The translations under genes were made by a program, and so were the position numbers. A stretch of DNA of 64,000 nt, taken from Selaginella tamariscina (Eukaryota; Streptophyta; Lycopodiopsida; Selaginellales; Selaginellaceae). The stretch covers positions 72,287 through 136,286 of the forward strand of contig PUQB01000402.1 in NCBI GenBank assembly GCA_003024785.1. The letters are read 5' to 3'. The notes below the pieces were generated by a model. The model had not been told where the DNA came from. It made no database searches and saw only the letters and a list, made by a program, of their open reading frames with translations. How positions within the stretch are numbered: the first letter of the stretch is position 1; the number at the start of each line of letters is the position of its first letter. Below are positions 38,917 to 52,404 of this stretch, piece by piece.

Positions 38917-39909
38917 TATCAAGCCACAATTCAAGAACAAGGAAGTTTGACTTAGGAGTAGGACAAGGGAGCTTAATTCAGGAGAAGGGCAAGCAGGACA
39001 GGAACTAGGAACTCAGGAGCAAGACAAAGAACTAGGAACTTAGGAGCATGACAGGAACTAAGAACTCAAGAGCATGACAGGAACTAGGAATTCAAGAGTA
39101 GGACATAAACTAGGAATTCAGGAGTTAGGAGTAGGACAAGGGAGCTTAACTCAGGAGTAGGACAAGGGAGCTTGACTCAGGAGCAGGACAAGGAGCAGGA
39201 CAAGGAGTAGGACATGAACTAGGAATTCAGGAGTAGGACAAGGAGCAGGACATGAACTAGGAACTCAGAAGAAGGACAAGGTGTAAGACAGGAACTAGGA
39301 ACTCAAGAGTTAGGAGCAGGACAAGGGAGCTTAACTCAAGAACAGGGCAAGGAGCAGGACAGGAACTAGGAACTCAAGAGTAGGACAAGGAGCATGACAG
39401 AAACTAAGAACTCAAGAGCAGGACAAGTAACTAGGAACTTAGGAGCAGGACAGGAACTAGGAACTCAAGAGTAGGACAGGAATTAGGAATTCAAGAGTCA
39501 GGATAAGGAACTAGGAACAAGACAAGAGCAGGACCAAGGAAGCTTGACTCAGGAGCAGGACAGGAACTAAGAACAAGATGAGAATAAGAGGCAAGGAGCA
39601 AGACAAGAACAAACAAGAATGATCATAGAATGACTCGTGTTGATAGTAACTGATTGTACAACAATTAAGTTGGAGCTTTTATGCTCACAACTCCAAAAGC
39701 TAATCTGGTCATGAGTCTAATCTAGTCATGAGCTAAAAATGGTGACCCTTATCCTAAAGGTATATCCTGTAGCATATTCTGTAGGCATATCATGTAAGTA
39801 TATCCTATAGGTATATCCTATAGGCATATCCTGTGGCATATCATGTATCTCGTATCCTATATCCTGTATTTTGTATCCGGAATCCTGCATCCTGTATCGG
39901 GTCATGACA
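38917..39909 (-). repeat. 5' LTR of chromovirus element 1
   Basis: About 1 kb. The outer end reads TGTCATGAC on the minus strand. The body is a run of degenerate tandem units around GGAACTAGGAACTCAGGAGC, followed by short units around GGCATATCCTATA. Matches the partner at 34,287-35,294. Confidence 0.9.
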
Positions 39910-39914
39910 GTGGG

Positions 39915-40386
39915 GATATTTTATATATTAGGTATTTTTTGGATTGGGGTTCACCAGCAAACCCCCAAAATATATATTTTTAATTTAAATAATGCTAATT
40001 AAATAATTAATAAAATATTAAAATTTATATAAAGTCTCAATTTACGCAACAAAACGTTCATGGCATAAGAAAAACAGCTCAGTTCTCACAATTAATGAAG
40101 GTGTGTATGTGTGTGTGCACAAGTGGCGGTCATGCATTGGCAAGATGGGATGGATCGAATCTACGTAGCTATTAGAATCCCGTTCGAGAAAGAGAGTACC
40201 ATGTTCATTTGGGGCGGAGAATCCCCTTCTTCTCTCTCGAATCCCGTCCTCTTCTTGCTATCTGAAGAATGGTGATCCGTGTTTTCTGCGAGGCATTTTT
40301 CATGTGTAGAGCTAGAATTTCTGTAGCTTGCCCACGAGGTGCATACTGCCCTCTGGCTTATTACAATGTTGTTTACAGGAGTTGCG
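39915..40386. other. Flank of element 1 with one isolated palindrome
   Basis: Begins with the right target duplication of element 1 and includes one member of the palindrome family near 39,946 (GGGGTTCACCAGCAAACCCC). No gene is supported. Confidence 0.5.
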
Positions 40387-40469
40387 ACCCATGAGTAAGA
40401 TTCTATGCTAATCCAAAATATATATATATATATATATATTTGGATTAGCATAGAATCTTACTCATGGGT
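40387..40469. repeat. 83-bp near-perfect palindrome around a TA run
   Basis: The arms are 31 bases each: 40,387-40,417 starts ACCCATGAGTAAGATTC, and 40,439-40,469 is its exact reverse complement. About 21 bases of alternating TA separate them. The DNA or its transcript could form a long uninterrupted hairpin. No target duplication was identified. Confidence 0.9.
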
Positions 40470-42060
40470 TGTTACTTATGTGCCAACAACTAGCCTTTTG
40501 AAAGTAAACATTGGACTTGGTTGGCCTCAAAGGTGGGTTTGGGCCACTTAAACTCCTAAAATGCAACCATCTTTACATATTGTTCCAAAGCGTGCAACAC
40601 ATTAGTAACATAAGTTCATATAGGGGAGGTACATTGAGACATGGCCAACCATTGAACAATTGAGGGATAAGATGTCTAGAAGGATTTCACTGGGTTTGGA
40701 AGTGATGCTGTGGTGTGTGGGAGGTTGTTGTTAGCACATCAATGGAGTATCACAATGGAGGAGCATGTCTTGGAGATGATAGAACAATACGTTCTAAAAG
40801 ACAGTGTGAGTCTGATAGAATGGCAAGTGAGAATATTCCTTGGAGACCAAAGTTTAATATGTGAATAACACCAAGATGTAGACGATCCTCTATAGAAACT
40901 CTCGACTTGACTAACGATGCTGATGAATGCCAAGAAGATGGAGGTGTTTCACAAATAGAAGTGAGAAGAGAGAATGGGCTAGTTTCACTAACGGAGCCAC
41001 CCACCTTAGTTAAGGAGTAGAAAAGTACAACGAAACCAGTGGGTTATTTGGACCTAGTCCTAGAACTATTGCAAGATGTGTTGGTAAAGATGTAAGTTGT
41101 GGAGCATGTAAAGCTTATGTTAGACCGGCCTAGGCACCACCTATTTCAAGTTTCTAGGGGAACGCATATGTGGTGGCCATAAAAAATGAGTTTGGATTTA
41201 CTTTTATGCTTTAGACATGTCATAGAGTTGTTGATACTATCATGACCAAGCCAACAAACTTTTTGACTGTGTGGCCTGTGGAGGAAGGGACTAGTCTTAC
41301 AAGAGAGGAACTAATGGGACTAGTTAAAGTGGGTTTTCACATGGGTGTTGGGAGACGTTCCACAACCACATACACAAGAAACTCTAGTGAACATGACACA
41401 TGTCCACAACGCAATGGCAAGCAAGTGCCTTACATGTCCAATGTCTTTAGGTAGCTAAATAATGAATTGTAGAGGCAAAGGAAATGGTGATAAATGTTAA
41501 AATACACATATCTTGGACTTACAAGGTGCAATCGGCCACTACTGAGGGTCGTTTCTACTCCATCAATATGGACAAATACCAAAGTGCAACTACAAAGATT
41601 TCATGAAAAGATAAGTGTTGTGGCATGTAAGCATCTTTATTTTGTGTATTTGATAAATTTGTCATTGGATGAAGACAAGGACACTCACATTTATCAAGCA
41701 AGTTTAGCACGTGTTGAGGTTGCAAAAGACGTTTAAAAATTAATTTAGAAAGCTTTAATGTTTATTAATGCAATGTTGCTATTTTAACATTTACTCATTC
41801 AAATTAAATTCTCTATATGATTTACTAGTATTTAATTATAATTAACTAGTCATTAAACCTTCTTTATATTCTAGCAAATATAAGAATAGTGATGTTCATC
41901 ATAAATGCCAATTGATTAAAATTTGTTGGTTAACTTAAATAAACAAGGAGCACACGAGTTTGACTCGTGGATACAAATTAGTAACACGAAAAATGGCCAG
42001 CCCTATTATAGATGATATCATTATCAAACTCGTGTCATATATTTGGTGGTAAATCTTGAC
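40470..42060. other. No recognised gene
   Basis: Base composition is more balanced than in the AT-rich parts, with short frames (for example 41,242-41,454), but no family was recognised. Likely an old, unnamed repeat body. Confidence 0.35.
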
Positions 42061-42063
42061 TTC

Positions 42064-42810
42064 CTATTTATATATGCTACATGAAAGGTTACAACATGTA
42101 ATACTCAACCGTTCCCCATGCTCAAATATGCACCTCAAAGCTAGTCCCAACACCTTGTCAACTCCCCTCAAAGTCTCTCCCTCCCTCTCATATCCCACTA
42201 AATCCTGATCATAACACTTAGATCCTCTCCCTTCAAACACCAACAATTTAACCCAGTCCGTTAGATCAACAGCCCCAGAGTTACCATATATTATATCCCC
42301 AGCTTCTTTACCTATAATAATCTCTAATAACATAACCTCATTTGTTGGAAGTCATTGTGTGATGGCAAACGTCTCTTAAACTAGCTCAAATGCCTGCTTA
42401 CCAAAAGTGAATTATAATGCATAAACATCTGCCTTTAACATTGTTTTAGGCTTCTTTGCATTTGCAAGCTCTAGTGCTATGTAGCCCAATGCCCATGTGT
42501 TAAGTGTCTGGTTTGTTATTCCCTCATGTTGTACAAGATGACATTGTAACTAAATGTGTACATAGTTCCACACACACACGCCCACTAACACATATGGTTT
42601 TAGTGTGTATGGTAGTATATTAATACTGTTTGTTGTCACAATGTCTCTCTCTATATTACACACACACATTTTGATAAGTGTTGGACTATGAACATATAGT
42701 AAACGTGGACCCTTTACCTTTGTCATGATAATCCGATTTGTATGTAGATACGAAAGCCCATGAGCTATATCATTTGCAATTAGGTCATGGCAAAATGAGT
42801 GCAAAGCTTA
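42064..42810 (-). pseudogene. Receptor-like kinase pseudogene fragment
   Basis: Minus strand, pieces of one protein kinase domain in order. DIAHGLSYLHTNRI (subdomain VI, about 42,715-42,785) comes first. A stretch resembling GYIAPELANAKKP then ADVYA (subdomains VIII-IX) lies in about 42,400-42,500. LLEIIIGKEAGD, VDLTDWVKLLVFEGRG and KVLGLALRCI (subdomains X-XI) lie in 42,110-42,333. This is the C-terminal lobe of a plant LRR receptor-like kinase. The catalytic HRD and DFG segments are not readable, the frame is interrupted, and no N-terminal part was found. It is a fragment left by duplication or transposition. Confidence 0.75.
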
Positions 42811-43016
42811 AAGAGAATTGATAGAGATGTGACATTGGGAAGAGCTATTTTGTGCACTACATGTTGACATCAGCATCCATACTATCACGTCATCATGTTA
42901 GTACAATTTTCTTGCCATTCTGAGAAAATCATGTTCTCAGCACTAAGGATTATTATGACTCAACCCTTTACTTTGAAGGTTGACTATTGTTACCTATTGA
43001 ATTATGTGACAAACCC

Positions 43017-44317
43017 TAAATGCAGCCCTGCTTAATGCACTTAGGTGTTTAGGGGTAGTCCGGTTGGTTATCCCTAGATATTGCAAGAAACTCTAAGTGA
43101 AGGTAGCACTTACCTTCTAGAAAACTCTCTCTCGATTTTGATCTCCCAATTAGGTTTTTCGGTTGGTACAAATGACCACCCCTTGGATAGGGTTTAGGGT
43201 AGGAGTTAAGTTAGTGTTCAAAACTCATCTTGTTAACTAAGGAGCTAGCATTCCGTGCCAGCCCACTTACACATATAGAAAAAAGAAGAAGGGGGGCTTC
43301 GTCACATAAATAAGGTATAATGTCGTCAAGGCACAACCCTCTATTGTGTTGCCTCAACTTCTAGACAATAGGGGTACATCCCACCTTCGGGGTACCCTAC
43401 CCTTAACGTTGATGAATCCATGCATGGGAAGTCTTAATAAAATGCACGTTTTAAGGGGCAGAGGTTGTGGCTTGTCTCCAACCTCCTCCTCCACATTAAG
43501 ATAAGAGTAGCATGCACAGCTAAGCAGGCCACATTCGTGTCCCGAGGCACACCCTTTGGGGTTGTCTCATGTGTTCAATGCTAAGGGGTTGGATACTTTA
43601 GCAAACATGCATGCTTGTGCTCATATTAGGGTGCTAAGCCTTGGGCATTTGTTCAAGGGAGGTTAGGTCTCTTAACTAGATGTGTTATTGACATACTTAG
43701 CTAAGGAGGGGGTCTTCTCTTTGGGATTCAAGGGTTGAATAACCTAAGCTCATTAACAAGAGCCCATTCGTGAGGCACTTGCAATGTCGTGTACTTAGGG
43801 TTATCAAAACCTAGCCTTGGGGAGTTTGCTTAGCAGAACACTCGTGTTCGCTATGATGCACACTTGTGTCCTCATTATGTACTAGCCTTAAGTCTAGGAT
43901 ATAACTTGGCCACTCGAACCCTTAGGCTTAATCATGGTTCAAGGTACTCCTTGTCGCCCTATAGAGGTTGTACTCTCAGATGAGGGTGATTCCTCAAAGG
44001 GGTTAGTGACAATGCCTTAACTCTACTATAGAGGTATGTGTGAGCTATGTCTTCTTGGTGAGGTTAGGGCATGAGCCTATCTAGGTCTATTGGGACATAA
44101 TCCTAAAGTTTACTCGGGTTATCCTTTAGGGTTTGAGGATAGCCATTCTAGGGGACTTAGGGTAGGACTCTGAGTCACCTACCTAATTATGCATCTGAGT
44201 TAGACTCTTGGGGTCATCTTAAAAGACGTAACGTTGCTTACACATGGTTTTGATGCCGGATGGCCACTTGACAGCCACGTGTTGCCATGTCTTGGCCCTT
44301 CAAGTAAAACTCTAACA
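43017..44317. repeat. Repeat family S, copy A (possible solo LTR)
   Basis: About 1.3 kb of non-coding sequence with balanced base composition. Positions about 43,320-44,317 match the reverse complement of about 59,960-61,090. The ends TGACAAACC and CTCTAACA give a TG...CA outline, and the flanks TTATG and ATATG agree at four of five bases, so a solo LTR is possible but not proven. Confidence 0.6.
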
Positions 44318-44356
44318 ATATGTAGAGGAGTTGTTCATGACTTAAAACTATGTAAA

Positions 44357-44651
44357 GGATGGTGCATAGTCTTAAAAAGTTGCGAGTTCAATTTCACTTG
44401 GGCCATGCATTAACTTTTTGTTAAAAAGAATCAAATTGACAACCTTATGAGGTCATGCACCATCGTTGGCATAAGGTTATGCACCATCCTCAGTGCCATT
44501 AAGGATAGTGCATGGCCCATAAGACTGTCAACTTAATTCCTTCTAATATGGCCTCATAAAGTTGTAAGTTCCATTTCTTTCAACAAAAGGTTAGTGCATG
44601 TTTTAAACAAAATTCAAACTTGCAACTTTCTAAGGCCATGCATGACCATCC
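44357..44651. repeat. Fold-back element of about 295 bp
   Basis: The whole block is an imperfect inverted repeat. The outer arm at 44,357-44,395 (GGATGGTGCATAGTC...) pairs with 44,609-44,651 (...GACCATCC). Inner arms pair around ATGCATTAACTTTTTGTT and its counterpart near 44,575-44,605. This outline fits a fold-back type MITE. Confidence 0.7.
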
Positions 44652-47600
44652 TTGGTGAGGATGGTGTATGGCCTCCCCTTTTTGGTAAAATATTGGTGCA
44701 TGAACCCAATGAGGTTTAATATGATAATTGTATAGGTTTGGTGTATATTACGTTGTTGCAAAGCACTTGGTGGAGAGAGTTAAAAAAATATTTCATATAA
44801 TTTTATCAAACATTACAAAACCTTTGTAAAACACAAGTAGAATATGAGAAGTTTTTGCAACTAAAGGGATTACTCCAACAAAAACTTTGATTAAAACCAA
44901 TAAAGCACAAGTATAATTTAAGTTTTTAAATTTTACAATATTAAAATTTTTATTTCATGTTCATAGGTTCATTACTTGCTAAACACAAAGGTTGAAGACT
45001 TCTTTAACGAGTATAAAGTTAAATTTAGACTTATGAGCCTTTTGTAGGTGACTACATTAACTTATTAGGATAAGACTTGTATGTGAGCAGTGCCTCTAGC
45101 CTCATGATGTTTCCATCAACATCAAAATTTGAAAACTTCTTTGAAGAACCATGTTTTGCAAAATACAAAGCTCATTGGGTACAACAAAAACATACAGTGA
45201 AGTTCTTATAATTACTAGATCTAAAGGCAATAAATTGTAGTGAATCAAACTCAATTGAAAATCTATTCATGTTTTACAAAGATAGGTAATACCAACACTT
45301 ACTTATTTACTATTTTTACTAATCTTTTTGGTTAATTTCCTTATAGATTCTTTAAATTTGAGTAAAGAGAAAGATAATGCTATGGAAAGAAATGATTAAG
45401 TTCACTTGATTGCATTTAATAAGGAACCATCTAGTTATATTGTGCATCATGTATGTATGTTTAAGACTTGTATATTTTGTTTTTTTATAAATCAACTACT
45501 TGTAAACCAATTTTGTGTGTCAATGGTGCAAGCCCTAATATAATGGGGATAACAAATGCTTTATTTTTTAAATAAAATATCATAAATTGAATTTGTGTTC
45601 TTTTCTTGATGATTCAAAGCCTGGGTGTGAATGGTATGCAAAGCCCCACCTAAAATCAAGCTTTGATCTTGGTCATGTGCATATTAATATTAATGGTTGC
45701 TTTACATAGATTGTTTGCATGTAGATGTTGATGGTTTTGAAAATCAAACATGTGAAAAGTGTGTAAACATTATTAAGGAAGTAGACTTTAGTAATATAGT
45801 TCATAAAGAGAGAAAAGGTGGAAATTAATTAGGGTTATGAGTGGGAAAGTTTGGCATGCAAGTTAATAAGGAAGCAAATTTTTCATGGCAAGGATATGCG
45901 AAAAGTAATGAGAATGCTAAATTTTGAGTTAACTAAGATTTGGAGACTAGTCCATGAAATCTCGATTATAAACCTTACTACAAAGTTTAAGAGAAACTGA
46001 TGTAAACATAATATAAACAAATATCATAAAAAGTTATGAAGTCTAGTAAATATTTAATGGAAAACTTGCTTTATGGGGGTTTCTTATTAATTGATATTGC
46101 CCAAAACTTAAATAGGCCAACCATGGAGTCTTAAGTAGTTCTTTGTGAATTACAATGTTGCATCAAAGGAGTGGAAATTCTTTTCAAAGCTTCAGTCTCA
46201 TGTAGATAATAATATATATTTATATATATAAAATTGACATATACTAAGAGCAATTCACTCACTCGAAAGAAAGGTTTAAGGTATAGTGAGTTATTAAAGC
46301 ATTTACACATATACACATAGAAGAAGTCATTAGTTAATAGAACACTCTTAATTAAATAATTACTTACAATGCACAAACACACACACACATAATTAACTTT
46401 ATACTTACTTACATGCCTTATTTGAGACAAAAAGAATATGGGGAGGGAAACGTATGCATGAATTTATAACTATAAATTTATTTAGTCCAAATCAATCAAC
46501 ACAACTAGACAAGTACAAAATACTTTTTGTTACAAGCTTAGAAATTCAAGAGGCCGTGTTTATAACCTCAAAGAGATTTATGAAAGTCATATGAAGAGAA
46601 ATGGGATTAAGATGGGCTCTGTCCCATCATTAATAAACTGTTGTAAAGAAAGTGGTATTGGGAATTTAGGGATGACACTTTGGTTAGGTTTTGTGGGCCT
46701 AGAGAAAGCACAAGTGCATTGACTACTTTGAGGTTGTAGTTGGAGGGTTGAAACTAGCTATGAGACCATAGTGCAAACTTTTCATGGGAATGTCATTAAA
46801 CATATGCTAGAGTTTTCATCATTAATTCATACATTACATAAGAAATTATTGAAACTTGTGGCTGCTATCATTCTTACATGCAAAAGTTCACCTCAGAAGA
46901 TGTTGGTCACAACTTGCTGCTTTGTGGATATATATTTAAGGCAAGTTATAAGGTATGTTTTTTTAACTTATTAATGTATAAGGTTATAAGTTACTGCTAC
47001 CTATAGCCTATAATAAAACTTGTTTATTCAATTTATTTAATTAGTCTACTTAGTTAGAATTTATTTACTTATTAAATTACTGAATTAACTTATTAATTAT
47101 AAAAGGTCTTTTATTAGCCACGAATTGGATAAACACTCTAGACGAAAAAAATACATGTTAAGGGTTATATAAGAAACTAAGGCTTCTTTTATGTCCTAGC
47201 TTTATTCTTGGAGTTACTAAGTGAAGGTGATATTCAAGGGCTTAGGGTCAGTGATTATGTTCATAACATTAAAAAAATAGTGAATCCACTTGACAATGTA
47301 ACGATACCCCTTTATCTAGGTTTAAATGTTTATGAAAACTTCTTCTCTAAAGTTAGTGGCATGGTGTGCAATGAGAGATGTTACCATGAACATGATTTGA
47401 TAGACACATCAAATGCAATTAATAAATTATCTTAAGTTTCAAGCCAGCAAAACTCGATCTTTTCCTGTTGTATTTTAAAAAAAGAAAACATATAGATGCA
47501 CCTTGAAAAAAGGTTGACAATGATGGTGGTATGTAATCTTGGAAGATTATATTGTGGTTTGTATTGATGACATGGTTATTATTGTTTGGATTCAAGGGAT

Positions 47601-48598
47601 GCACAAGGCCCAAGAGCTTCTAAAGTCTATTGGAATTGTAAGTATTAATGCTTGTAGAAATAAAGGATTGTTCAAATTAGAATATATTAAAGAGATGAAA
47701 GAAAATGTGGATGATGAGACAAACCAACCAGGGGTGGAACTTGAGGCAGATGATGTAAACAACAACTTGAAAAAGTTAACGAGAACACCAGAAAATGTAA
47801 AAGAAACAATTAAATATGTTTATTAACTAAGGTTAGATTTAAGGGTAATTCAATTTCGAAATTTATTTTAAGTTATTCATTTATCATTATAGTGTACAAT
47901 TTTATGCATGTTGAATGTTTCTATATAACATAATCATATGCCACTGCTTCTCAACATGGTCCAATTCAAAGTGTAGTCTTCATTGTCGCATCTTGCTGTA
48001 ACCATATTACCTTGACTTTTTCTTCTACATAGTTCACCTCATTCACAATTGCATAAATTGGTCTTTTGGTGTTTGTGGCATTTGTATAACATTGTTCTTT
48101 AACGCCATATTGGAGCATTTCTAGACATACCAATATGAAGTACCCTTTATGAAACCTTATGTCTTAATCTCCCAAGCTATCTTCACACCTTTCATTTTTC
48201 CATCTCGAAATGGCAAAATGCAAACCTCTTGTAACATTGACTTGCAGCCTAAATGGTCAAACTTTTCCATGCTTGATGCTAGTAGGTAATTACATAGTTG
48301 GATCAATCTCGAGCTGACTTCTAGTGATCCCATATCTATAATAGTCAGTAGCAAAGTACACTTCATGCTACCAGCTTTTAAAACAAAACAAAGCATATAA
48401 AAACTTTGCAATCCATTGTAACTCTCACATAATTCTTTTGGGTTTTAAACAATGCAATGAAGGTTCTTATTAATGAATATAAAACCTCGAGCCATTAAAT
48501 TGTTAAAATGGATGATAGGTTACAACTTCATAATCTACTTTGCCTTAAAAAACTATTAATGCTTTGGCTTCAAACTTTGACACTATATGTATATTTAG
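44652..48598. other. No recognised gene
   Basis: AT-rich with scattered short frames (for example 47,208-47,435 and 47,539-47,826) that match no family I know. Probably degraded repeats. Confidence 0.35.
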
Positions 48599-48765
48599 GT
48601 ATAGGGTCTAATGTTTAGGGTTTGGTGGATCTATTAATATTGTCTAGGGTTTAGCATGATGTAGGGCTTAATATCTAGGGAGTAGGGTTTAGGCTTAGTG
48701 TCTAGGGTCTAAGGTTTAGTGTCTAGAATTTTTAGGGTAGAGTTTAGACTAGGTTTAGAGTTTAA
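48599..48765 (+). repeat. Degenerate telomere-like tract
   Basis: About a dozen and a half units of the forms TTTAGGG, TCTAGGG or GTTTAGGGT are packed into 170 bases with little else between them. TTTAGGG is the usual plant telomere unit. The tract is interstitial and decayed. Confidence 0.65.
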
Positions 48766-49404
48766 AACTCCCTTTGTAAATTTGTATATACCACACTCAC
48801 ATACACATTATTCATCTTTCCATCTCTTTATATATAAACTATAAGAATTACTTGTAAAATACTTTTTGAGTATATTAAGAGTCATTTAGAATTTCTTTTA
48901 TTATAATATCAATTACTTCTATAATTACATACACACCTTATATTAAATATGTGTAAGTATATTAATGTTTATTTATATATAATAAGATACCCATCATGTA
49001 TGAGTGCTATGGATGTGTACAATGGGTTATTAAATACTTGCCTATATGTTTGCTACTCAAGTGTGTCATCTTATAGTTTGACAATGTGTGCAAATGAATT
49101 GCATGTTTGATATGTGTTTATCTCATAGTCGTACATGAATGTGGCATTTGTATTTCTAATTTCTTGTTATGATAAATGTGCTTATATACATTTATGATAT
49201 CTTATATTTACATTTATACATTTACATATATATATTAGATTTATACATATATATTTATACATGTTTTACACATTTACACACATTTATCAAATATTTACAT
49301 TTATCATATATATCATCATACATTCACATGTCATATCCAACTAGGATGGTGCTTAGTGTTGCCCTTGTAAATAAAACAAAACATTCCTCAATTTATTTAT
49401 AAAA

Positions 49405-49492
49405 ATAAGGTTAGTTTTGTTAAAGTTTTGAACCATGAAGTATAATTTAGTTTCATTTTGATACATATACACTATATATTTAAAATATTATA

Positions 49493-49534
<42 letters not shown>

Positions 49535-51740
49535 TATTATATTATATAAATATTATATATATATATAATGTATATTCAAATTAAGAATTTAAATAAAAAT
49601 AATTTATTTAAGTCATGTATAAATGGGTATTATGTACATCCTAAAACATAATGGACAATAGATGTGCAAAATTATAATTATGTTGATTATTACAAATTAA
49701 TAATGTGCTTGTAAAATTCTCCTAAACTTAAAGAAAGAAAATAAATGCATTTTTTTTTTATTTAAACATGTGTGTGTGTGTATCTATGTATATGAAATAA
49801 ATTAATCCAAGTATAATCATATGAGATAATATAATTAATGTATTAAATTAGAAATACACTATAATATAATATATAATGTAATAATATATGATATTCAATA
49901 TAGATCTTAATATAAACAATGTATGAGTAACTTATATATAAATTCAAGTTCTTTTAAATTATTGGAAACAACAAATGATTAGATTCATAATGTATATATA
50001 ATAATAAAGAAACTCTTTTATGAAACTAACTATTTATATAGAAAAAATTATTAAGTATATAAAATAAGACTTAATAATATTATAATTAGAGATATATTAT
50101 GTACATAGAAAACTAAAAAATACATTTAAATTTAATGCAATTCTTATAGACACTCAAGTAAGTAAATATATATATTTAAAAGTAGGATACTAATAAAATA
50201 TTTATAAGAAATTAAATATAAATTGAATATAAGTAAACTTCCACACACATATATACATATTGTTATATATATTTATACATGTTGTTAAACACAAAACGTA
50301 AATAAAATATTTCATTACTCGCTAAAATAATGGGGTCTTTAATAAAATTCATAACTATGTATAATTAGTATGCAATATCATAGTTTAATTCATTTTTTAT
50401 TTTGAATGAAAGTAAATGTCTTTTTTGTTTAAAAAAATGACTCAATGAACTTTAGTGTTTTAATGAATATAAAAGTAAATTTTATATATGCATATAAAAA
50501 TACTTAAAATGAACTCAAATTCATGTAAGATATGTTTTTAAAAAATGAAATAAATATAAAGTTGAACAATTTTTATAAATATGTGTCATTAATATAAAAT
50601 AATTTACAAAATGTTAAAAGTTTTATTTAATTGAAGCGTATTATATATTAGTTAGTGCAATGTTCTTACTTCATGAACATTTTTATTTTATACATATTTT
50701 AAATATTTAACCTCCAATTAAGAAAATATCAATGTATAAGGTATTATTCAAAATTAAAATGATAACTATTTATATTTAAAAATAATTTTATGAAAGATAT
50801 AAAATAAACTTAAAAGTTAAACAAAATTCATTATCACAACGTTCAAAATGTTTTTATTTAAACATTATTGCAATATTAATAAATTACAACTTGAAAAGTA
50901 TAGTAAAAAGACTATTAATATGATGCATATGAATTCTTATACATTACATTTATGGTTGCCACAAATAATTTTTCATAAATATGAAAACCACATTCTTAAA
51001 TTTAATAAACATTATCTTATTTTGTTTTAATTTTAAATTTTAAATTATTGTTTTACATTATATTTTCACTTTTGAATCTAAAATTATAAGCACCAAGTAT
51101 AATAATGTTAATTTATTTAATATTCTTAAATCCACTTGATTAATATTCACACTCATGTTCATGATGGGTTTAGAGTTGTGTGAAATTTTTAATTTTTTTT
51201 TTTATTTTTATAAAAGCTCCATTTCCACTAAATATATTCCTAAAACAGGTTTGCAAATATTCACATATTATTATAAACATGTTCTTAATAACCTACATTA
51301 AAAAAGAAAGACTAGACATATTAAAAATATATATATAGGAATAATTATGTGGTAAAATTATTTTAAAATGTTCAAATTCACTCAATTTCACACTTTTATT
51401 GAAAAAGTATTTTGTAAAATTTTTAAAAAAGAAAAAAAATAAAAAATAATAATGTTAATATATAATTCAATTTTCACATTTTGTATCTTTCTTTTACAAA
51501 GTGTTTTTTTTATTTTCTTATACAATTAATTCCTTTATAATATGTTTGGTAGGAACTTTACTAGTAGTAAATAATAAAATACTTTATACTTTATTTTAAT
51601 AATACTTAATTTACACTTTTAAAGTTTAATATAATTAAATACCATTATATAATGTCTAAAATTATGATTCTTTTTAAGACTTTTTATTTTGTCTGATGTT
51701 AATAATAAATTGATTAATATTTTTTAACAGAACATTTAAT
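49405..51740. repeat. Repeat family R, copy 2
   Basis: Runs parallel to copy 1 (23,820-26,900) with internal gains and losses. Shared landmarks are CCTAAAACATAATGG near 49,640, AGATTCATAATGTA near 49,981, and the AAGGTATTATTCAAA block near 50,738. It includes a pure TA run at about 49,497-49,530. Non-coding. Confidence 0.62.
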
Positions 51741-51879
51741 GTTCAATGGATTTCTGAGCGTGTGAACATAAAACAAATTGTGTTAATATATAAAAAAATG
51801 AGAATAATTACCTTTATATATCCAATTTATATTTTAATTTATTATTTATAATTTAATATATATATATATAATATATTTG

Positions 51880-52372
51880 TTTTATTTACATTACTTGATT
51901 GTCCATAAAAAAGTGTACTAAATTTAAATGTATTTTTGGTTTTCTATGTACTTAATGATATGTTTAATTATTCTAATTATAAATTAATAATAATGTATAA
52001 ATTGGGTATTCTATATACTTGATAATTGTTTCTCATATAAGTAGTTTGTTTCACATAAAGAGCTCTTTATTACTATATACATTATGAATATAATTATTTG
52101 TTATTTCCAATAAAGATTTTGATATAATTTAAATCTTAATATAACAATGTATAAGTGTATATAAAATTCAAAATCTTTTATGGAAACAACAAACAAAAAT
52201 AATTAGATTCATAATGTAGATATAGTAATAAAGTCTCTATGTGAAACAAACTATTTATATAAGCCAAATATATACATATTATTGAATTAGAATTAGAATA
52301 ATTAAATGTATCATTAAGTATATAGAAAACCAAAAAATTCATTTAATTTTTATGGATAGTCAAGAAAATAAT

Positions 52373-52404
<32 letters not shown>

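Larger units (their letters stand above)
34287..39909 (-). mobile_element. Ty3/gypsy chromovirus LTR element 1 (fossil)
   Basis: An LTR retrotransposon lying on the minus strand. The LTRs are at 38,917-39,909 (5') and 34,287-35,294 (3'), flanked by a perfect 5-base target duplication GTGGG (34,282-34,286 and 39,910-39,914). A purine-rich tract (AAGGAGGAGG on the minus strand) abuts the 3' LTR. Parts recognised in minus-strand order are gag with a zinc knuckle, integrase and a chromodomain; the chromodomain downstream of integrase marks a chromovirus. The element is broken, with many breaks. The two LTRs are roughly nine-tenths alike by eye, suggesting insertion some millions of years ago, with wide uncertainty. 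Confidence 0.9.
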
